A stretch of 64,000 bases of DNA from Piscicola geometra (Eukaryota; Annelida; Clitellata; Hirudinida; Piscicolidae). Position 1 is the stretch's first letter; every line of letters begins with the position of its first letter. Positions 1 through 17,334 of the stretch are shown here, piece by piece. Below the pieces are notes generated by a model. That model searched no databases. It was not told the origin of the DNA and saw only the letters and a program-made list of their open reading frames with translations. Position numbers and translations under genes: made by a program. The stretch covers positions 1,112,734 to 1,176,733 of the forward strand of contig OX030955.1 in NCBI GenBank assembly GCA_943735955.1, read 5' to 3'.

Positions 1-479
1 TCCAAGTACCTCAGCGCCATTAGAGTCCGCCTTATCTGCCTTATTGCCTTCTACATCTTCTTTTACAGCCTCGCCACTCTCCCCGCTCACCTTATCACTC
101 CCTTCCAAGTCCCTTCCTCTCAAGTTGTTTGTCTCGTCTTTTTCCTTTGAACTAGTGTCGTTGTTGCTGGTGTCGTTGTTGCAAGCGTTGTTGCCAGTGC
201 ACATGTTACTGCGATGATTCATAGACATATGATCTTTGTTGCTATTTCTTTCTTTATGGAATTTGGTTTCATGCTTGGAGTCGTGACCATTTACAAACAT
301 GTTTGTTTTGTTGCTGTTATTATTGTCTTGATTAGTGTTGTGGTTGTTGTTTTCATTGTCACTGTTGTTGTTTTTGTCGTTGTTGTTTGTTCTGTTGTGT
401 TCATTTTTGTAGTGTTTCTTGAGATGGAGGATGTGAGAAGGCAGGCCCATGAGGCGCGCTTGGAGTTCCATGTCTTCAA
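1..479 (-). CDS. Asn-rich hydrophilic protein, partial 3' part, runs off left edge
   Basis: The minus strand is open in one frame from about 479 to the window edge, roughly 159 codons. A plausible splice acceptor (CTTCCTCCAG) lies just before 479. The translation starts with a mixed, natural-looking stretch (EDMELQARLMGLPSHILHLK), passes through a region dominated by Asn with Asp, Ser and Thr, and ends in an acidic Lys/Glu/Asp/Gly part. This frame has no stop, and its composition is that of an intrinsically disordered protein. The plus strand is also open here, but as a Val/Phe-rich antisense shadow of Asn codons. I do not recognise the family. The exon start and the direction of translation are inferred; a non-coding GTT/AAC repeat is the main alternative. 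Confidence 0.42.
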
Positions 480-5940
<5,461 letters not shown>

Positions 5941-8070
5941 ACTATAGAAAATAACATGCAATCGGTGCATTCATATTTGAAGAGGGTGCATTGGAAGACT
6001 GTGGAGGTCTTCGAGTGGAAAAGGCGTGTGCGGCTGGCAAGCCGAAGAGTTTGTAGCCTCTCTGCATTAGCCCATTACAACAAGTGGGAGAGTTTATGTT
6101 GAGGATTTATTGCTGTTATCGCGGCAGTCACAGCATCTGTTTTGCAGATCTCTCAGACATGCAGGCATATCAACTCTCCTTTATTGTACGCTGCCATTAC
6201 TGCGCTCTTATCTGCAAGAGATAAATCTTCAAATCAATCTAATCTATTTTGTGTTTTGGCTTCGCCTACATTGGCACACAAAGTTTGAAGTATTGCAGTC
6301 GTTGCAACTTGAATCTTCAAAATAGTCAAAGTTTATTTGCTTTCAGAGTTTCAAAATAAATGAAATATATAATAATCCTCATTTTTAAATTAAAGCTTAA
6401 GCTATACAATGAAAGAAAAGAATAGTTACAGTGAATCCTATCACAACATCAAACTGTTCACTCTTATCTTCAGCTAATCTTTCACATTCAACTCTCATTT
6501 GAATATCTCCGCTGCGATCTTTCCTTCATTAATATCGTTATGAAAGAGTGAATTCTCTACTTTAGAGGCGCTTCTAATTGAAAGCTCACTAAGACACACA
6601 CGAGGTTTTAAGTGAGCATTCAAAGGGATCCAGCAAGCGACTGGAGTATCACGCAGAGGTCAGCTATCCGATAAGACTCTTTATCAATACGAGGCTATTA
6701 TCAGAACACCACTCCATTAATTAATGCTCTAGTGTGGGTTGTGGAATGAATGAAGAGGATGAGGGTGGGTTGGTGGAGTTTGAAACAAACTAGGAAAAAG
6801 CCTCAATGACAGGCAATAGCAGCAATTGCAGTAGTAGTACATTGAGGGGAAGACAACGCATGGGCAAGACGTTGTGATCGATGCTTGCAAACGCCACTTT
6901 GAGAACTGATAAGCCGATAAGGAGGGAAGAGACATTGCAGAAGGAGAGGGTGAGATGAATACATCATCGTCGTCGTCTTCGTCAGTCAATGAATTTTCAA
7001 AACAAAATCAGTGATTAACCAATGAGAACAAAGCAAATAATAGAGGTTATAATACAACGTTGAAATAGCAGCAAAAGCGGAGTTATCAGTGCTGGTTGTT
7101 GGGAGATAATCTCGCAGGGCATTACATGCTGACTGCGTGTTTTATTGAAGAGTTGTGGGAGAAAGGGTAGGTGTAGGGATGATAGGCAGTAGAAACTATC
7201 CGTTATACTTTTTATAGAAATAATAAAAACAATAAATTAATTTGGAGATAGTTCTTCTCTTTCCTGATATAAAGAGTGCGTTAGTCACTTCTTTTTTATC
7301 TAAACGAAAATAGCAAGAAAGATAAGAGCGGGAGTGATGTCTTCCTTTATTTGATTATGGCATAATTCCATAATAACTTATATAACTACTCGAAAGATAA
7401 TCTCCTCCATTTTATAACTAGTGAATACTTCATGCCGCTATGTATTTTTATTGAAAATACTGATTCAACGAAATAACTTCGACTCTCCAACAGTGGAGGT
7501 CTGCAGGCACGGCATTAGAGCGTGTACCCACGAAAGGAACGATAAGGAGGCCGATTATCTCGTCGAGAACACAGACAAAAACAATTAAGATACAGAGATC
7601 AGCCCCACCCTCGCATGCCTCTCTGGGCTTCTGCGCACCTTCAAGACTCCCATCAACTCACATACCAACACATGAAAACCGCGTAATTACACTCATCAGA
7701 TATCTTATAAAGTTTCTTGATTTTGTGCGTGTTGTAAGTTGTAACACGCAAACATAAATACAAAACACGACCTTTTGAAGAGGAAGTGATGCTTGAGAGG
7801 GGCTCAAATGAAAAGAGAATTGGGCGTCAACAAAACGAGCATTATAGAAGTACGTCAAGCAAGCAAACAAGCAGACATGCATAGAGATGCATTGAGAAAG
7901 AAAGGCAAAGAGAGAGAGATCTGGAGACGGCAAAAGAGCGGGGCAATATACCTTATCTTATCGCTTATTATCAATTTTCGTAAACAAAGTGCAGATAAAA
8001 TCAATGCAATCATTAATTACGACCGTGATATGCCCTTTCTTCTCACTATCTCTCACTATGTTTCCCTTCT
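5941..8070. other. Intergenic, no gene seen
   Basis: Only short frames without family resemblance. GATA motifs continue (for example near 6208, 6672, 6908 and 7540). Confidence 0.5.
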
Positions 8071-8310
8071 ATTTCTTTCCCTTTATCAATATCTCTTACT
8101 ATTTCTTTCCCTTTATCAACATCTCTTACTATTTCTTTCCCTTTATCAATATCTCTTACTATTTCTTTCCCTTTATCAACATCTCTTACTATTTCTTTCC
8201 CTTTATCAACATCTCTTACTATTTCTTTCCCTTTATCAACATCTCTTACTATTTCTTTCCCTTTATCAATATCTCTTACTATTTCTTTCCCGTTATCAAT
8301 ATCTCTTACC
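8071..8310. repeat. 30-bp minisatellite, 8 copies
   Basis: Eight head-to-tail copies of a 30-bp unit starting ATTTCTTTCCCTTTATCA, differing mainly at one C/T site. The 30-bp period gives Leu/Phe/Tyr-rich frames in all three plus registers, so the frames are not evidence of a gene. Confidence 0.96.
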
Positions 8311-8504
8311 TATTTTTCCCTTCTTATCATCTCTAATTTCACTATCTCTCAATATCATTCCATAGTTTTCAAAAACTTCTCATTACTTCTTTGTTTCCTC
8401 TTCCAGCTACTTCTCTCTCTGCGTCAGCCTTCGCATATCGATCACGTAATGTTTCATATTCATATCTTCCTTCGACAATCTCCCTCCTATCTCCCTCCTA
8501 TCTT

Positions 8505-8609
8505 TCCATGCCTCTCCAATGTCTCTCCATGCCTCTCCAATGTCTCTCCATGCCTCTCCAATGTCTCTCCATGCCTCTCCAATGTCTCTCCATGCCTCTC
8601 CAATGTCTT
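8505..8609. repeat. 21-bp minisatellite, 5 copies
   Basis: Five near-identical copies of a unit containing CCATGCCTCTCCAATGTCTC. It lies within 250 bp of the preceding 30-bp array but has an unrelated unit. Confidence 0.93.
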
Positions 8610-8826
8610 CCCGTCATTTCTTTCACGATCTCGCCCTTATCTCGCCCTTATCTGTCTCCTTATCTTTCTTACTTAGACTCGGTTATAGATTGTATTTCTC
8701 TGTATCGCTATGGTGATATTTCAAATTATCTTGAAAAGCCATTCTGTGGCGTGATCCTGCGTGGTGCTTGCCAGTGATGTTTCTGGAGTGGAAGGCGCCT
8801 TCAAACCAATTCACCTCTAAATTCAT

Positions 8827-9150
8827 GCATCCTCATGCACCTCTTGTGCATCCTCATGCACCTCTTGTGCATCCTCATGCACCTCTTGTGCACCCTCATG
8901 CACCTCTTGTGCACCCTCATGCACCTCTTGTGCATCCTCATGCACCTCTTGTGCACCCTCATGCACCTCTTGTGCATCCTCATGCACCTCTTGTGCATCC
9001 TCATGCACCTCTTGTGCATCCTCATGCACCTCTTGTGCATCCTCATGCACCTCTTGTGCATCCTCATGCACCTCTTGTGCATCCTCATGCACCTCTTGTG
9101 CACCCTCATGCACCTCTTGTGCACCCTCATGCACCTCTTGTGCATCTTCG
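8827..9150. repeat. 21-bp minisatellite, about 15 copies
   Basis: About fifteen copies of a unit containing CCTCATGCACCTCTTGTGCA, with one alternating T/C position. Because 21 is divisible by three, several frames on both strands stay open. They show no start context or flanking coding signal and I do not call a protein. Confidence 0.96.
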
Positions 9151-10357
9151 AGATTTGAAGCGCAGGCGGCAAGGGGATGCAAGGACGTCTGAAGGCCCCG
9201 CAGGCAGTAAACAAGAAACGATGACGGAGCATGACAATAAAGATAACACGGTTGCTGATTCTCAAGGAGGCGCAGATAAGGCCATGAAACAGTGACAAGT
9301 GAAAACAAATTTGAGAAGAAAAACAGAAAAAGAATTTTCAAACTTTCGCTGTCTTGAACTTTAACAAGGCAAGGGCTTCAACTGTTCGGAAACAATGGCA
9401 AGCGCATCACGGTTCCTGCAGGTGCAAGCAAGCATGCTGGCAGCCTAATGCGCGCAGCGAAAAGGAATATTCGCCCGCTTATCTGCTGTAGAGGCCTTAT
9501 CAGCAGCCTTATCACTAATCCGACGCTGCCCCTTATCTTCTAAACTGTCAATTTTTTGTCTGCTCGTTCGATTTCTTATCTGACCGTTTATCTAGTTTGA
9601 GTCTCTGTGTGTGTTTGTGCCTCTGCGTATGTTTACATTTATGTGTGTTTATGCGTGGCGAGTAGTGAGTCGTATGTGAGTTTTTTCTCTCACTCTCTTT
9701 CAGTGCCAACAATATCATAATCCCTGAGTGTTTCAGATGCCTATGAGGATGAAGATGATGGTGAGGATGATGGTGATGATGAAGATGATGGTGATGATGT
9801 TCACGAAGATTTAAAATCTCCCATGGTCAGTGCCAGTATTGTCATTCCAACTTTGCATTTTTCTGCTTTATTTATGATTTTTCATATTTTGATTTATATA
9901 TGTGTGTGTGTGTGTCTGTAAGTTTATGTGGCTTTGTGTTTGTGTATGTGTGTGTGTGCGTGAAGAAGAAAGAGAAGAAAATAAATGCAAAAGCAATAAT
10001 ATTAACTAGAATTTACATAAATCTATAGAATTCAGGTGACAAGCGATGAAACAATACCCGATGATAGAAAGCTAGTTAAATTGCTATGCAGAACGAATTA
10101 TTAAAAACTGAGTTCTTTAATATTGTGCTTTTCTAAATGCAATATTTAAAATGGTCTCTAGTACTGTGGCAGCACATCCCGATTTTGGAGAATGGAAATA
10201 ACAAGTAATCATTCTTTTCAAACTTTCAAAAGTTTCAAAATCGCGATTTGCTTTTAATTTAACAAAAGTGATTGATGACTGCGAAATCAAAATATTTAAA
10301 CGCTTCGAACGCCACATCTACTTGGACACATGCATTCGTTCAATTCAACAGTGACCA
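9151..10357. other. Intergenic; one possible orphan acidic exon at 9737-9825
   Basis: Mostly featureless. Between an acceptor-like TGTTTCAG and a donor-like ATG|GTCAGTG (9737-9825) one frame reads as a dense Asp/Glu stretch ending in VHEDLKSPM. It could be an exon or just a GAT repeat; no flanking exons were identified. Confidence 0.3.
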
Positions 10358-10531
10358 CCATTGCAACCCACCAAGCAACCCACCAAGCAACCCACCAAGC
10401 AGCCCACCTAGCAACCCACCAAGCAGCCCACCTAGCAACCCACCTAGCAACCCAACAAGAAACCCACCAAGCAACCCACCAAGCAGCCCACCAAGCAACC
10501 CACCGAGCAACCCACCAAGAAACCCACCTAG
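10358..10531. repeat. 12-bp minisatellite (CAACCCACCAAG)n
   Basis: About 14 imperfect copies of a 12-bp unit, CAACCCACCAAG with AGC/CTA variants. All frames are open because the unit is a multiple of three (Asn-Pro-Pro-Ser type translation). No coding support outside the array. Confidence 0.95.
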
Positions 10532-11870
10532 TCTACTTTTCAGAGGGTTCGGCTGTTTCCTCCGGGACATAACAGTTGCGGCAACGCTTTCAAACTCTTG
10601 AGCTTTTGAATCTTCACTGATACAACTATACAAGTATATTTTCAATCTTGCCTACACAACTCCATCCCTCGAAGGCTGCATTATTCTTTGATGCATTCCA
10701 CAGCACAACTTTGAAGACCACTCCACCCTTGATGAGCGCCTACAACGTTGGAGCAATAGTGTTCATACTATAAACTTCATTCTATAAACTTTATAGTGTC
10801 ACAGAATGGCTTTGTTTCTTGTGGAAAATTCGTCTAAGGTTTCTCTTTCACAGAGTGTGCAGCCATGGAAATTTTGAATTTGTTTGTATGTGGATGTTTA
10901 CTTTTTCAAAAGTCCATCTTCCTGTCAACAGTTCTCAAACGATCACCAAATACAATGCACGAAGCTTCCGATCAGTAAGCATGATAAAAAATTTGGATGG
11001 CAAACGTCTAAAATTTGCTCAAGAATCCATTCGTGAGCCTTATATACTCCTCAGACTGCATGACATCCTGCTTATATATAACGATCGGATGCGTGTGTGT
11101 GTTCCCTCCCATTTCAGAATGCGGTCCGTGTGAGAACGGCACAATTTTAAAAACTTTTCAATCAAATATCTAGGAATTCTTACTTTTTGCCCCATCCAAA
11201 ACTGCGGATTATATTTTAGAATTTCTTTGGGTTAAGATATGGATTATTAGATTCTTAGAACAATTTATATTTTTCTATAGAGTTTAATTGCACAGTCTCA
11301 TTCTCCGACGGGCCGTATTCTCTCATGGGTCGAAACTTGCAAAGCTGCCCCCCTGTCAGTGTTTTTGAAATTATTTTTTCTTCTCAGTCTTGTAGCATTG
11401 AACATTTGATTTGAGTCGAGAGCTGTCTGTAGACTCAATCACGATGAGACAATTATGATGCTTCGATCAGACACCACTCGGTCGCATGATAGGTAGAGGC
11501 ACAATTAACTAATTCAGTGGCAATTATGGAAGATGTTGTAGAAGAAAAGAAAGGTTTAATAAAGAGATATAAGAGAGAGAAGGAAGAGAGACAAAGAGAG
11601 AATATGTGGAGATTCACACATGAGCGCAGTGGAGCGAGGCGGGCAGAAGCTTCAATTGCATTGATCTTAACGCTCCAGCGCATGTCATCGCCCTCCCCTC
11701 TCCCTATCATCCACATCTCTCTTCACTCACCACCAGTTTTTGAATTATCAAGTTTCATTGGTTCTTCTTTTTTATTTGATTTTTTCTTTTTTTTTTCTTC
11801 AAGTCCACTGCTCACATCATCCACTCATTTCTCTATCAGCATTCACTGTCACTCAGTCCACTAAAGTCGA

Positions 11871-11911
11871 CGTTGGAAGGAGATCTTTAGACTAAAGATC
11901 TCCTTCCAACG
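11871..11911. repeat. Perfect 20-bp inverted repeat with 1-nt spacer
   Basis: The arm CGTTGGAAGGAGATCTTTAG at 11871-11890 is followed by one A and then its exact reverse complement at 11892-11911. It is not linked to an identifiable transposon. Confidence 0.95.
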
Positions 11912-14039
11912 CGTGGCATTGCTAGTTGCCGCAAACACACGCACAGGCTTTGAATGAAAGTATCCAATGGTGTATTTGAAAAGTTGATGCAATCTGAAAA
12001 CTTACAAATGAGCACCACACAAGTCATCAATGGCAGAAGCTTGCACTGCCACCACTTGTCGTGTCTTTCAACCTTGCAGTTTTGAGATCATGTCAGCAGA
12101 TTTTTTCTTCCAATCATTTTTTTATTTAGACAGAACTCAGACTTTTCCTTCGGATGACATCGTGACTGCTCTCAATGGTTTCAGCGGTAGTTTCAAATTG
12201 GAAGTTATTGTGTCACGTTGAATGACTTTGCGGCTTAAAATAGACAAGAACAAAATTTACGATAAAAATATAACTTTTCTTTACTTCACATAGAATGCAG
12301 TAGCGTCGACAGAAGAAGAAAGCAGTGGCGTGGAAAAGATGGCACGATAATGAAGTTTTCTGGCGAGTGAGCTTGCTTGTCACTGTCTTGATTGGAAAGG
12401 TGCTGAGAGAAGACGCACTGAGAAGCAGAAAATTGGCGGTTGTGAAGATGGGTTCAAAAGAGAAGTTTGCGGTTGATGAAGTGAGTGGAGAAGAGGAAAA
12501 GACTGCCAAAAAATGGGTGTGGCGTGGTGCCTTGGACAAGTATGGATTTTAACTCGATCAAGGAGAGAGACAATCTCAAAAATCAATTTTTGACAATACG
12601 ACAGTGACGTCTTGCATGGGCCTCTTGCATGAGAGGTTTTCGTGACGACGAGAGGAAAGGCGATGGAGAAGATTTTACAAATTTATGAATTTTAAAACAA
12701 CAAGCAAACATAAGACGATAGCATAATCCATGGCGGAGAGTGAGTATTTACATGGGAATATGGAAATGATGATAACACATGGTGAGAAAGTGAAGGGGTG
12801 AAGAAAGAAGCTGTGGTGAGAGGTTGAAGCGGTGTTGAGGACCAATCCATCATTCGATGCAGGATCTTATCTGCCTGATTTGCGTAGCCTCATTATTGAA
12901 GCGGACTGACGAGACCCCGTCAAGCTGGCAGGGCATGCAGCAAGTAGATGATGCCACCATCTTGCGATCATTTCTGCTAAAGTAAAGTCTGAAAAGTGTT
13001 TGAAAAAGTTTAGGCTCTTTTGGAAAGGCTGTTGTAGTTTTTTGTACAAATCCAAAAGATCAACGCTTCAATAAACGCATGAAGATTTTCAAGAGGATAA
13101 AGCATTGAATACATGACAGAGGACAATGTGGGGATGGAGAGGTAGACGAAGAAGACGAGGGAGAAAGACAAAGACACGAAAAGAAAAGAGGAAAGAAGAC
13201 GAAGCGTGGAAGGTGCAGAAGCTGTTGATGCTATCTTTTCGTATTTTCTGCTTTTATAAGAGCGCTAATGTTTCATAAATATTAATGCCAGCGCTCGTGA
13301 GATCTCCTTGCAGAGACATGCGATCTTATCGTCCACTTCGAAGGATTGATCCTCCGAATTTCTTCACCTTATCTCACCAGCGTTAAATCACCTTATAAAT
13401 TACATATGCTGCTCTCATACGCACCTCACTCTCCCTCAACCACCAATCGAATCGTTCTGTCTTCAGATTGGATTGCATTTGAATGTGAACTTAATTGAAT
13501 ATTACTCATCATTTAGAAGATTTTTTTAACAATTTGAAATATTGAACCGATCGAGTAAATACGCAGGCAACAAGGGACATGGACAAAACAATTGAGCTGC
13601 AACCAGAGGCGGCGATCTGCTGCAAATCTTGGGAGGTCCTACCCAGCATAGACGGTGAATCTGGGTGAGGAGGGTCCTGGCATCCGGACCATTGAGATGA
13701 ACCCATTTTGTACCAAAAAGTGAGTCCGGACCCCAAGACCCCCCCCCCCCAGGATCGTTGTTCATGACTATACATACTCACAATGTATTTATGCCATGGT
13801 TAACGATTATGCTCGTATCAAAACAAGAGTTTAATAATAATTATATTGAAAAAAGTGGGAAGGTCCACATTAAGGTCTCTTCACTAACAAAAGAGGGGAA
13901 GTCCGGATCCCAAAACCCCCTCAGGATCACCGCTCATGTTTGCAACAGGAAATAGAATACCAGCTAAAACAACAGCTTCAGTCTTGGCAAGGGTCTCTCT
14001 TGCACCTTCAGTCGGATTCTCAACACGAGTGCCAAAAAT

Positions 14040-14305
14040 GATGTAGAAAGATTATGATACTGATTATGGTTTTTGTGGAAACGCTGATGATGTGATGATG
14101 ATGTTGTAGAAATGATGGTGTTGTGGTGATGATGAAGATGTTTTATTGGTAATGATAGTGATATCATGGTTATGATGACGATGGTAGTATAGGTAAGGCT
14201 GGATGTGAAAAGTGGTTATATTAATTATAGGGGTTTTAAAACTGTTTGATTCCACAAATTTATTGAAGAGATATTTTGAATGGGATAAAAACGTTGAATA
14301 AATAC
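14040..14305 (+). repeat. Dispersed repeat copy (related to 35640-35936)
   Basis: The order of landmarks matches the sequence at 35640-35936: TTTTGTGGAAA, a GATGATGTGATGATGATG block, AGGCTGGATGTGAA, GTGGTTA, TTTTAAAACTG and TTATTGA. The copies are diverged, so this is an old interspersed element, probably the same class as the short elements whose 3' ends carry GATTGATTGA. Confidence 0.6.
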
Positions 14306-14693
14306 ATTTTATTGGTTTGACAAAAACAAGAATTCAGTTCGTCAAAGAATTTTAAAGAAAGAAAGGCATTGGTGACATTTGAATTGTGCTGCAAACGTAT
14401 CTAGACTAGCAAGAGGATTTTTTATAAAAGGTTTTAGGAGTAAAAACATTTCTATTTTAAATTTTGAAGTATAAAAAAATTTGCAAATGGATAAAAATAT
14501 TTGTGCATAAAAAAAATAGTCATGTATATTTTAATGTTTCACGATCTTTTATTTAAACGCAGTCAAGTTATCTTGGAAGTAAGTGATGTTTTTGGAAATC
14601 TTTTGATAATATTTCAACATTTCTTCCATCGCAATAAATTTGAATGTTTCTATTTTCTAAGTAATAACTTATAGTTTTAAAAAAATTGCGAAA

Positions 14694-15239
14694 ATGATTA
14701 AGCTATTTTCGCTGAAGCAACAAAAAAAAGACGGCACCGAAGCGGGGCCTAGTTCCCAAAAGAAGGCAACAGCAGCCCAGTTGAGAGTCACAAAGGACAT
14801 TAATGAACTCTCTCTCCCAAAAACTTGTCTTGTAGAATTCCCAGATAAAGATGACCTTTTGAATTTCAAACTTTTCATTTGGCCTGACGAGGGATTTTAC
14901 AAAGGTGGACGTTTCGTATTCGACTTTAAGGTCGGTCAGTCATACCCTCATGAACCTCCCAAAGTGAAGTGTGAAACGATGGTGTACCACCCGAATATAG
15001 ACTTGGAAGGCAATATATGCTTAAACATCCTGCGTGAAGATTGGAAGCCTGTACTGACCATCAACTCCATCATCTACGGACTGCAGTTTCTATTCCTCGA
15101 GCCCAACCCTGAAGACCCACTAAACAAGGCGGCAGCTGAGGTGCTGCAGAACAACAGGAGACTTTTTGAGCAGAATGTTATTACTTCGATGAGAGGGGGG
15201 TACATCAACCAGCTATACTTCAACCCCTGCCTAAAATGA
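14694..15239 (+). CDS. UBE2M: NEDD8-conjugating enzyme E2 UBE2M/UBC12
   Basis: A 181-residue intronless ORF that accepts NEDD8 from the NAE1-UBA3 E1 as a thioester and, with RBX1/DCN1, passes it to cullins. The N-terminus [12 protein letters not shown] is the docking peptide used by family members to bind UBA3 and DCN1. The UBC fold covers about residues 30-178. The HPN triad is at 99-101 and the catalytic cysteine is Cys109 ([13 protein letters not shown]). Length matches the usual 183. The start is the first ATG, preceded by an A-rich leader and an acceptor-like TTATAG about 20 nt upstream. ERCC1 begins only 110 bp after the stop on the same strand. The lack of introns contrasts with its neighbours, but the sequence shows no decay. 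Confidence 0.97.
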   Translation: MIKLFSLKQQKKDGTEAGPSSQKKATAAQLRVTKDINELSLPKTCLVEFPDKDDLLNFKLFIWPDEGFYKGGRFVFDFKVGQSYPHEPPKVKCETMVYHPNIDLEGNICLNILREDWKPVLTINSIIYGLQFLFLEPNPEDPLNKAAAEVLQNNRRLFEQNVITSMRGGYINQLYFNPCLK

Positions 15240-15329
15240 TTTTGCATCACTGCTTACTTTGACAATTCACCAAACTTTATTTACATTATGTGCTTTTCTT
15301 TTTTTATTAAAACATTCTACACATTTGTT

Positions 15330-15349
15330 TTATCTTTTTCAAGTTAGTT
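15330..15349 (+). promoter_or_regulatory. Candidate trans-splice acceptor upstream of ERCC1
   Basis: TTTATCTTTTTCAAG ends at 15343, six bases before the ERCC1 ATG. A pyrimidine tract plus AG with almost no space to the start codon, in a 110-bp gap between two same-strand genes, is the layout of a downstream gene in a spliced-leader operon. Acceptor-like AGs also sit next to the F-box ATG (AG at 21797) and the methyltransferase ATG (minus strand, AG directly before the ATG at 50758). Confidence 0.4.
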
Positions 15350-17334
15350 ATGGGAGATAATAAACCTTGTGCTTCCACTGAACTGAGTCATGTTTCTGAA
15401 AGCAAGTCTGGCAGGTAGTGGCATTGCACATACAAATGCAAATAAAAATTACTCAATCTCCTATTCTATTGAATTCAGCAATGCTGCAGCAGCACTGCCC
15501 AAGACAAACGCCATCATAGTCAGCCCCAGACAAGTACTCATGCCTTACTTACTTTGTTAATCCTCTTAGGCTTACACTTGATGCATTTTAATGGTTTTGA
15601 AGCATTTTCTTTGAAGATATATGCTCCAATAAAAGAAAGATTAATATTTTGATATGTGTCGAAATGTTCAAATTAACTGAGTTTAGTAAGAAAAGTAGTA
15701 AATAAGGAAAAAGGTGACTTGCTAACGTGAACGTCATATTGCCTTCTGAGGCGTGCAACTGCAGTGTTCCAATTGCAGAAGGGCAACCCGGTTCTGAAGC
15801 TGATCAGAGGCGTGCCATGGCAGTTTGGCCCGACCAGTGCCGACTACCACTTCTCCTACAACACATGCGCCCTCTATCTCAGGTGCTGGTGGCAGCAAGG
15901 AATAATGGGTCTAATTATATAGTCCGTTTAATGGCTCATAAGCACTAAAATAAATCAATCATTACCACCCACTGGCAGTATCCGCTACCACAACCTGAAC
16001 CCCACCTATTTGCAAGACCGCTTGAGACTGCTTGGCAACTGCTACGAACTGCGAGTGTTGCTGCTGCAGGTGGATGTGGTGAGTGGAGGAGGAGATTGAC
16101 TGTAGAGGAAGGCTGTAGAGTGTGGGTGTATGAGGAAATGATTGGAACTTTATGAAACAAGGTCAAACACCCTCACCCCACACCAGAGCGACCCTCATAA
16201 CACCTTGAAAGAACTCGGAAAGCTTTGTCTCATGGCTGGCTGCTCGCTGGTGCTTGCCTTCAAGTTGGCATCTTTGCACCACCCTTGACAATCTCATCAC
16301 CATATTACTCACATTACTCAGCAACATTTCTCCTTCACCCTCCTCCACCCATCTCCCTCCCTCCAGTCAGGACGAGGCGGCAAGGTACCTGGAGTTGTTC
16401 AAGTCGTATGAAGAGCGTTCAGCTGACCTCATCAAGGAGAAGCTGGGTGGCTCGCATGCTGCCAGGGTAGCTGTCTCTTTTGTTGCTGTGCTCTTACGCA
16501 CGGGATCTTAAAATTCGTCCGGCTTAGGAACGTAAACGTGTATCTTAAGAGGTTAAATCGCAGGCTTAAACAAGCAATTTCTTCGTTTCACAAGGCAGCG
16601 CCCATCCTTTAACCCCATGTGCCATCGTGACCCATTCATGACGTCCGGGTTTACGTCACATTAATTTTTGTCTTTTTTTGCTCGGCAAACTAGCTTCATC
16701 CTCCTCCACTTCGAATGCACCCTCTCACAACTCATTACATGACGTCTCAGCTGGTGGAAACTTTGACGTCACTGAGGAAGATCAACAAGTCTGACGTCAC
16801 AGCACTTACTTCTTCCATAGGGGTTCGTTACGTCTTCGCTATCATCATCAACACCTTGTTTAAATCATCGATCAAATCGCTTTCTTATTCACGCATTCAA
16901 ATAAAGAAGATGACGATGATGAGGATGAGGTTTTTGCCTTCCCAAGTTAATGACCACACACCAACTCAATCCTTTTCCACACCACTTCTGCCCTGCAGAG
17001 CTTTGCAGACATAGTGCGCAGTGATGAAGAGGCGCTCTCTCTGTGTCCTGGCATCGGTCCTTCCAAGGCACGTGTACTTCCCCAGACGTAAATAGATCTT
17101 GGCAATGCAGTTTGGTAGATTGTATTCTGCCTTGACTCCCCTACAAGAACATTATTTATTGCATCATTTGACGTCATAGCTCCAAGAGACTTTGGAGTTG
17201 TGGTATGCAGTTTTAAAGGCTCAATACAACAATTCTGAATATTCACGAATTGTGTGCCTACGAAACTAATTCATGAAACATTGCAACAGGCGAAGGCTCT
17301 CTACAAGGTGTTGCACGAGCCTTTCAAGAAATAA
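15350..17334 (+). CDS. ERCC1: DNA excision repair protein ERCC1
   Basis: Nine exons: 15350-15414, 15479-15533, 15779-15882, 15979-16078, 16187-16263, 16367-16466, 16751-16822, 16999-17067 and 17290-17334. They join in frame to 228 residues. ERCC1 is the non-catalytic partner of XPF in the nuclease that cuts 5' of lesions in nucleotide-excision and crosslink repair. The central domain runs from about residue 33 ([20 protein letters not shown]) to 155 and would bind XPA and DNA. The C-terminal tandem helix-hairpin-helix domain, which pairs with XPF, covers about 165-226 and contains [19 protein letters not shown]. The N-terminal tail is shorter than in mammals (297 residues). The intron before the last exon begins with GC (AAG|GCACGT); using the nearby GT would insert two residues into the conserved hairpin. 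Confidence 0.95.

Larger units (their letters stand above)
10532..14693. other. Intergenic, no gene seen
   Basis: Short frames only. It contains a perfect hairpin at 11871-11911, a C-homopolymer near 13740 with a related CCGGATCCCAAAACCCCC motif near 13905, and a dispersed repeat at 14040-14305. GATA motifs occur near 12868, 13327 and 13370. Confidence 0.5.

Noticed and set aside
8071..9150. CRISPR-like arrays
   Set aside because: Repeats are directly adjacent without unique spacers, and the genome is eukaryotic.
8768..9295. 175-codon plus frame and 165-172-codon minus frames
   Set aside because: Open only because the 21-bp repeat unit is a multiple of three; non-repeat ends show no family resemblance.
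15727..15948. Short ORF starting at 15727
   Set aside because: It overlaps ERCC1 exon 3 in the wrong frame and reads into the next intron.
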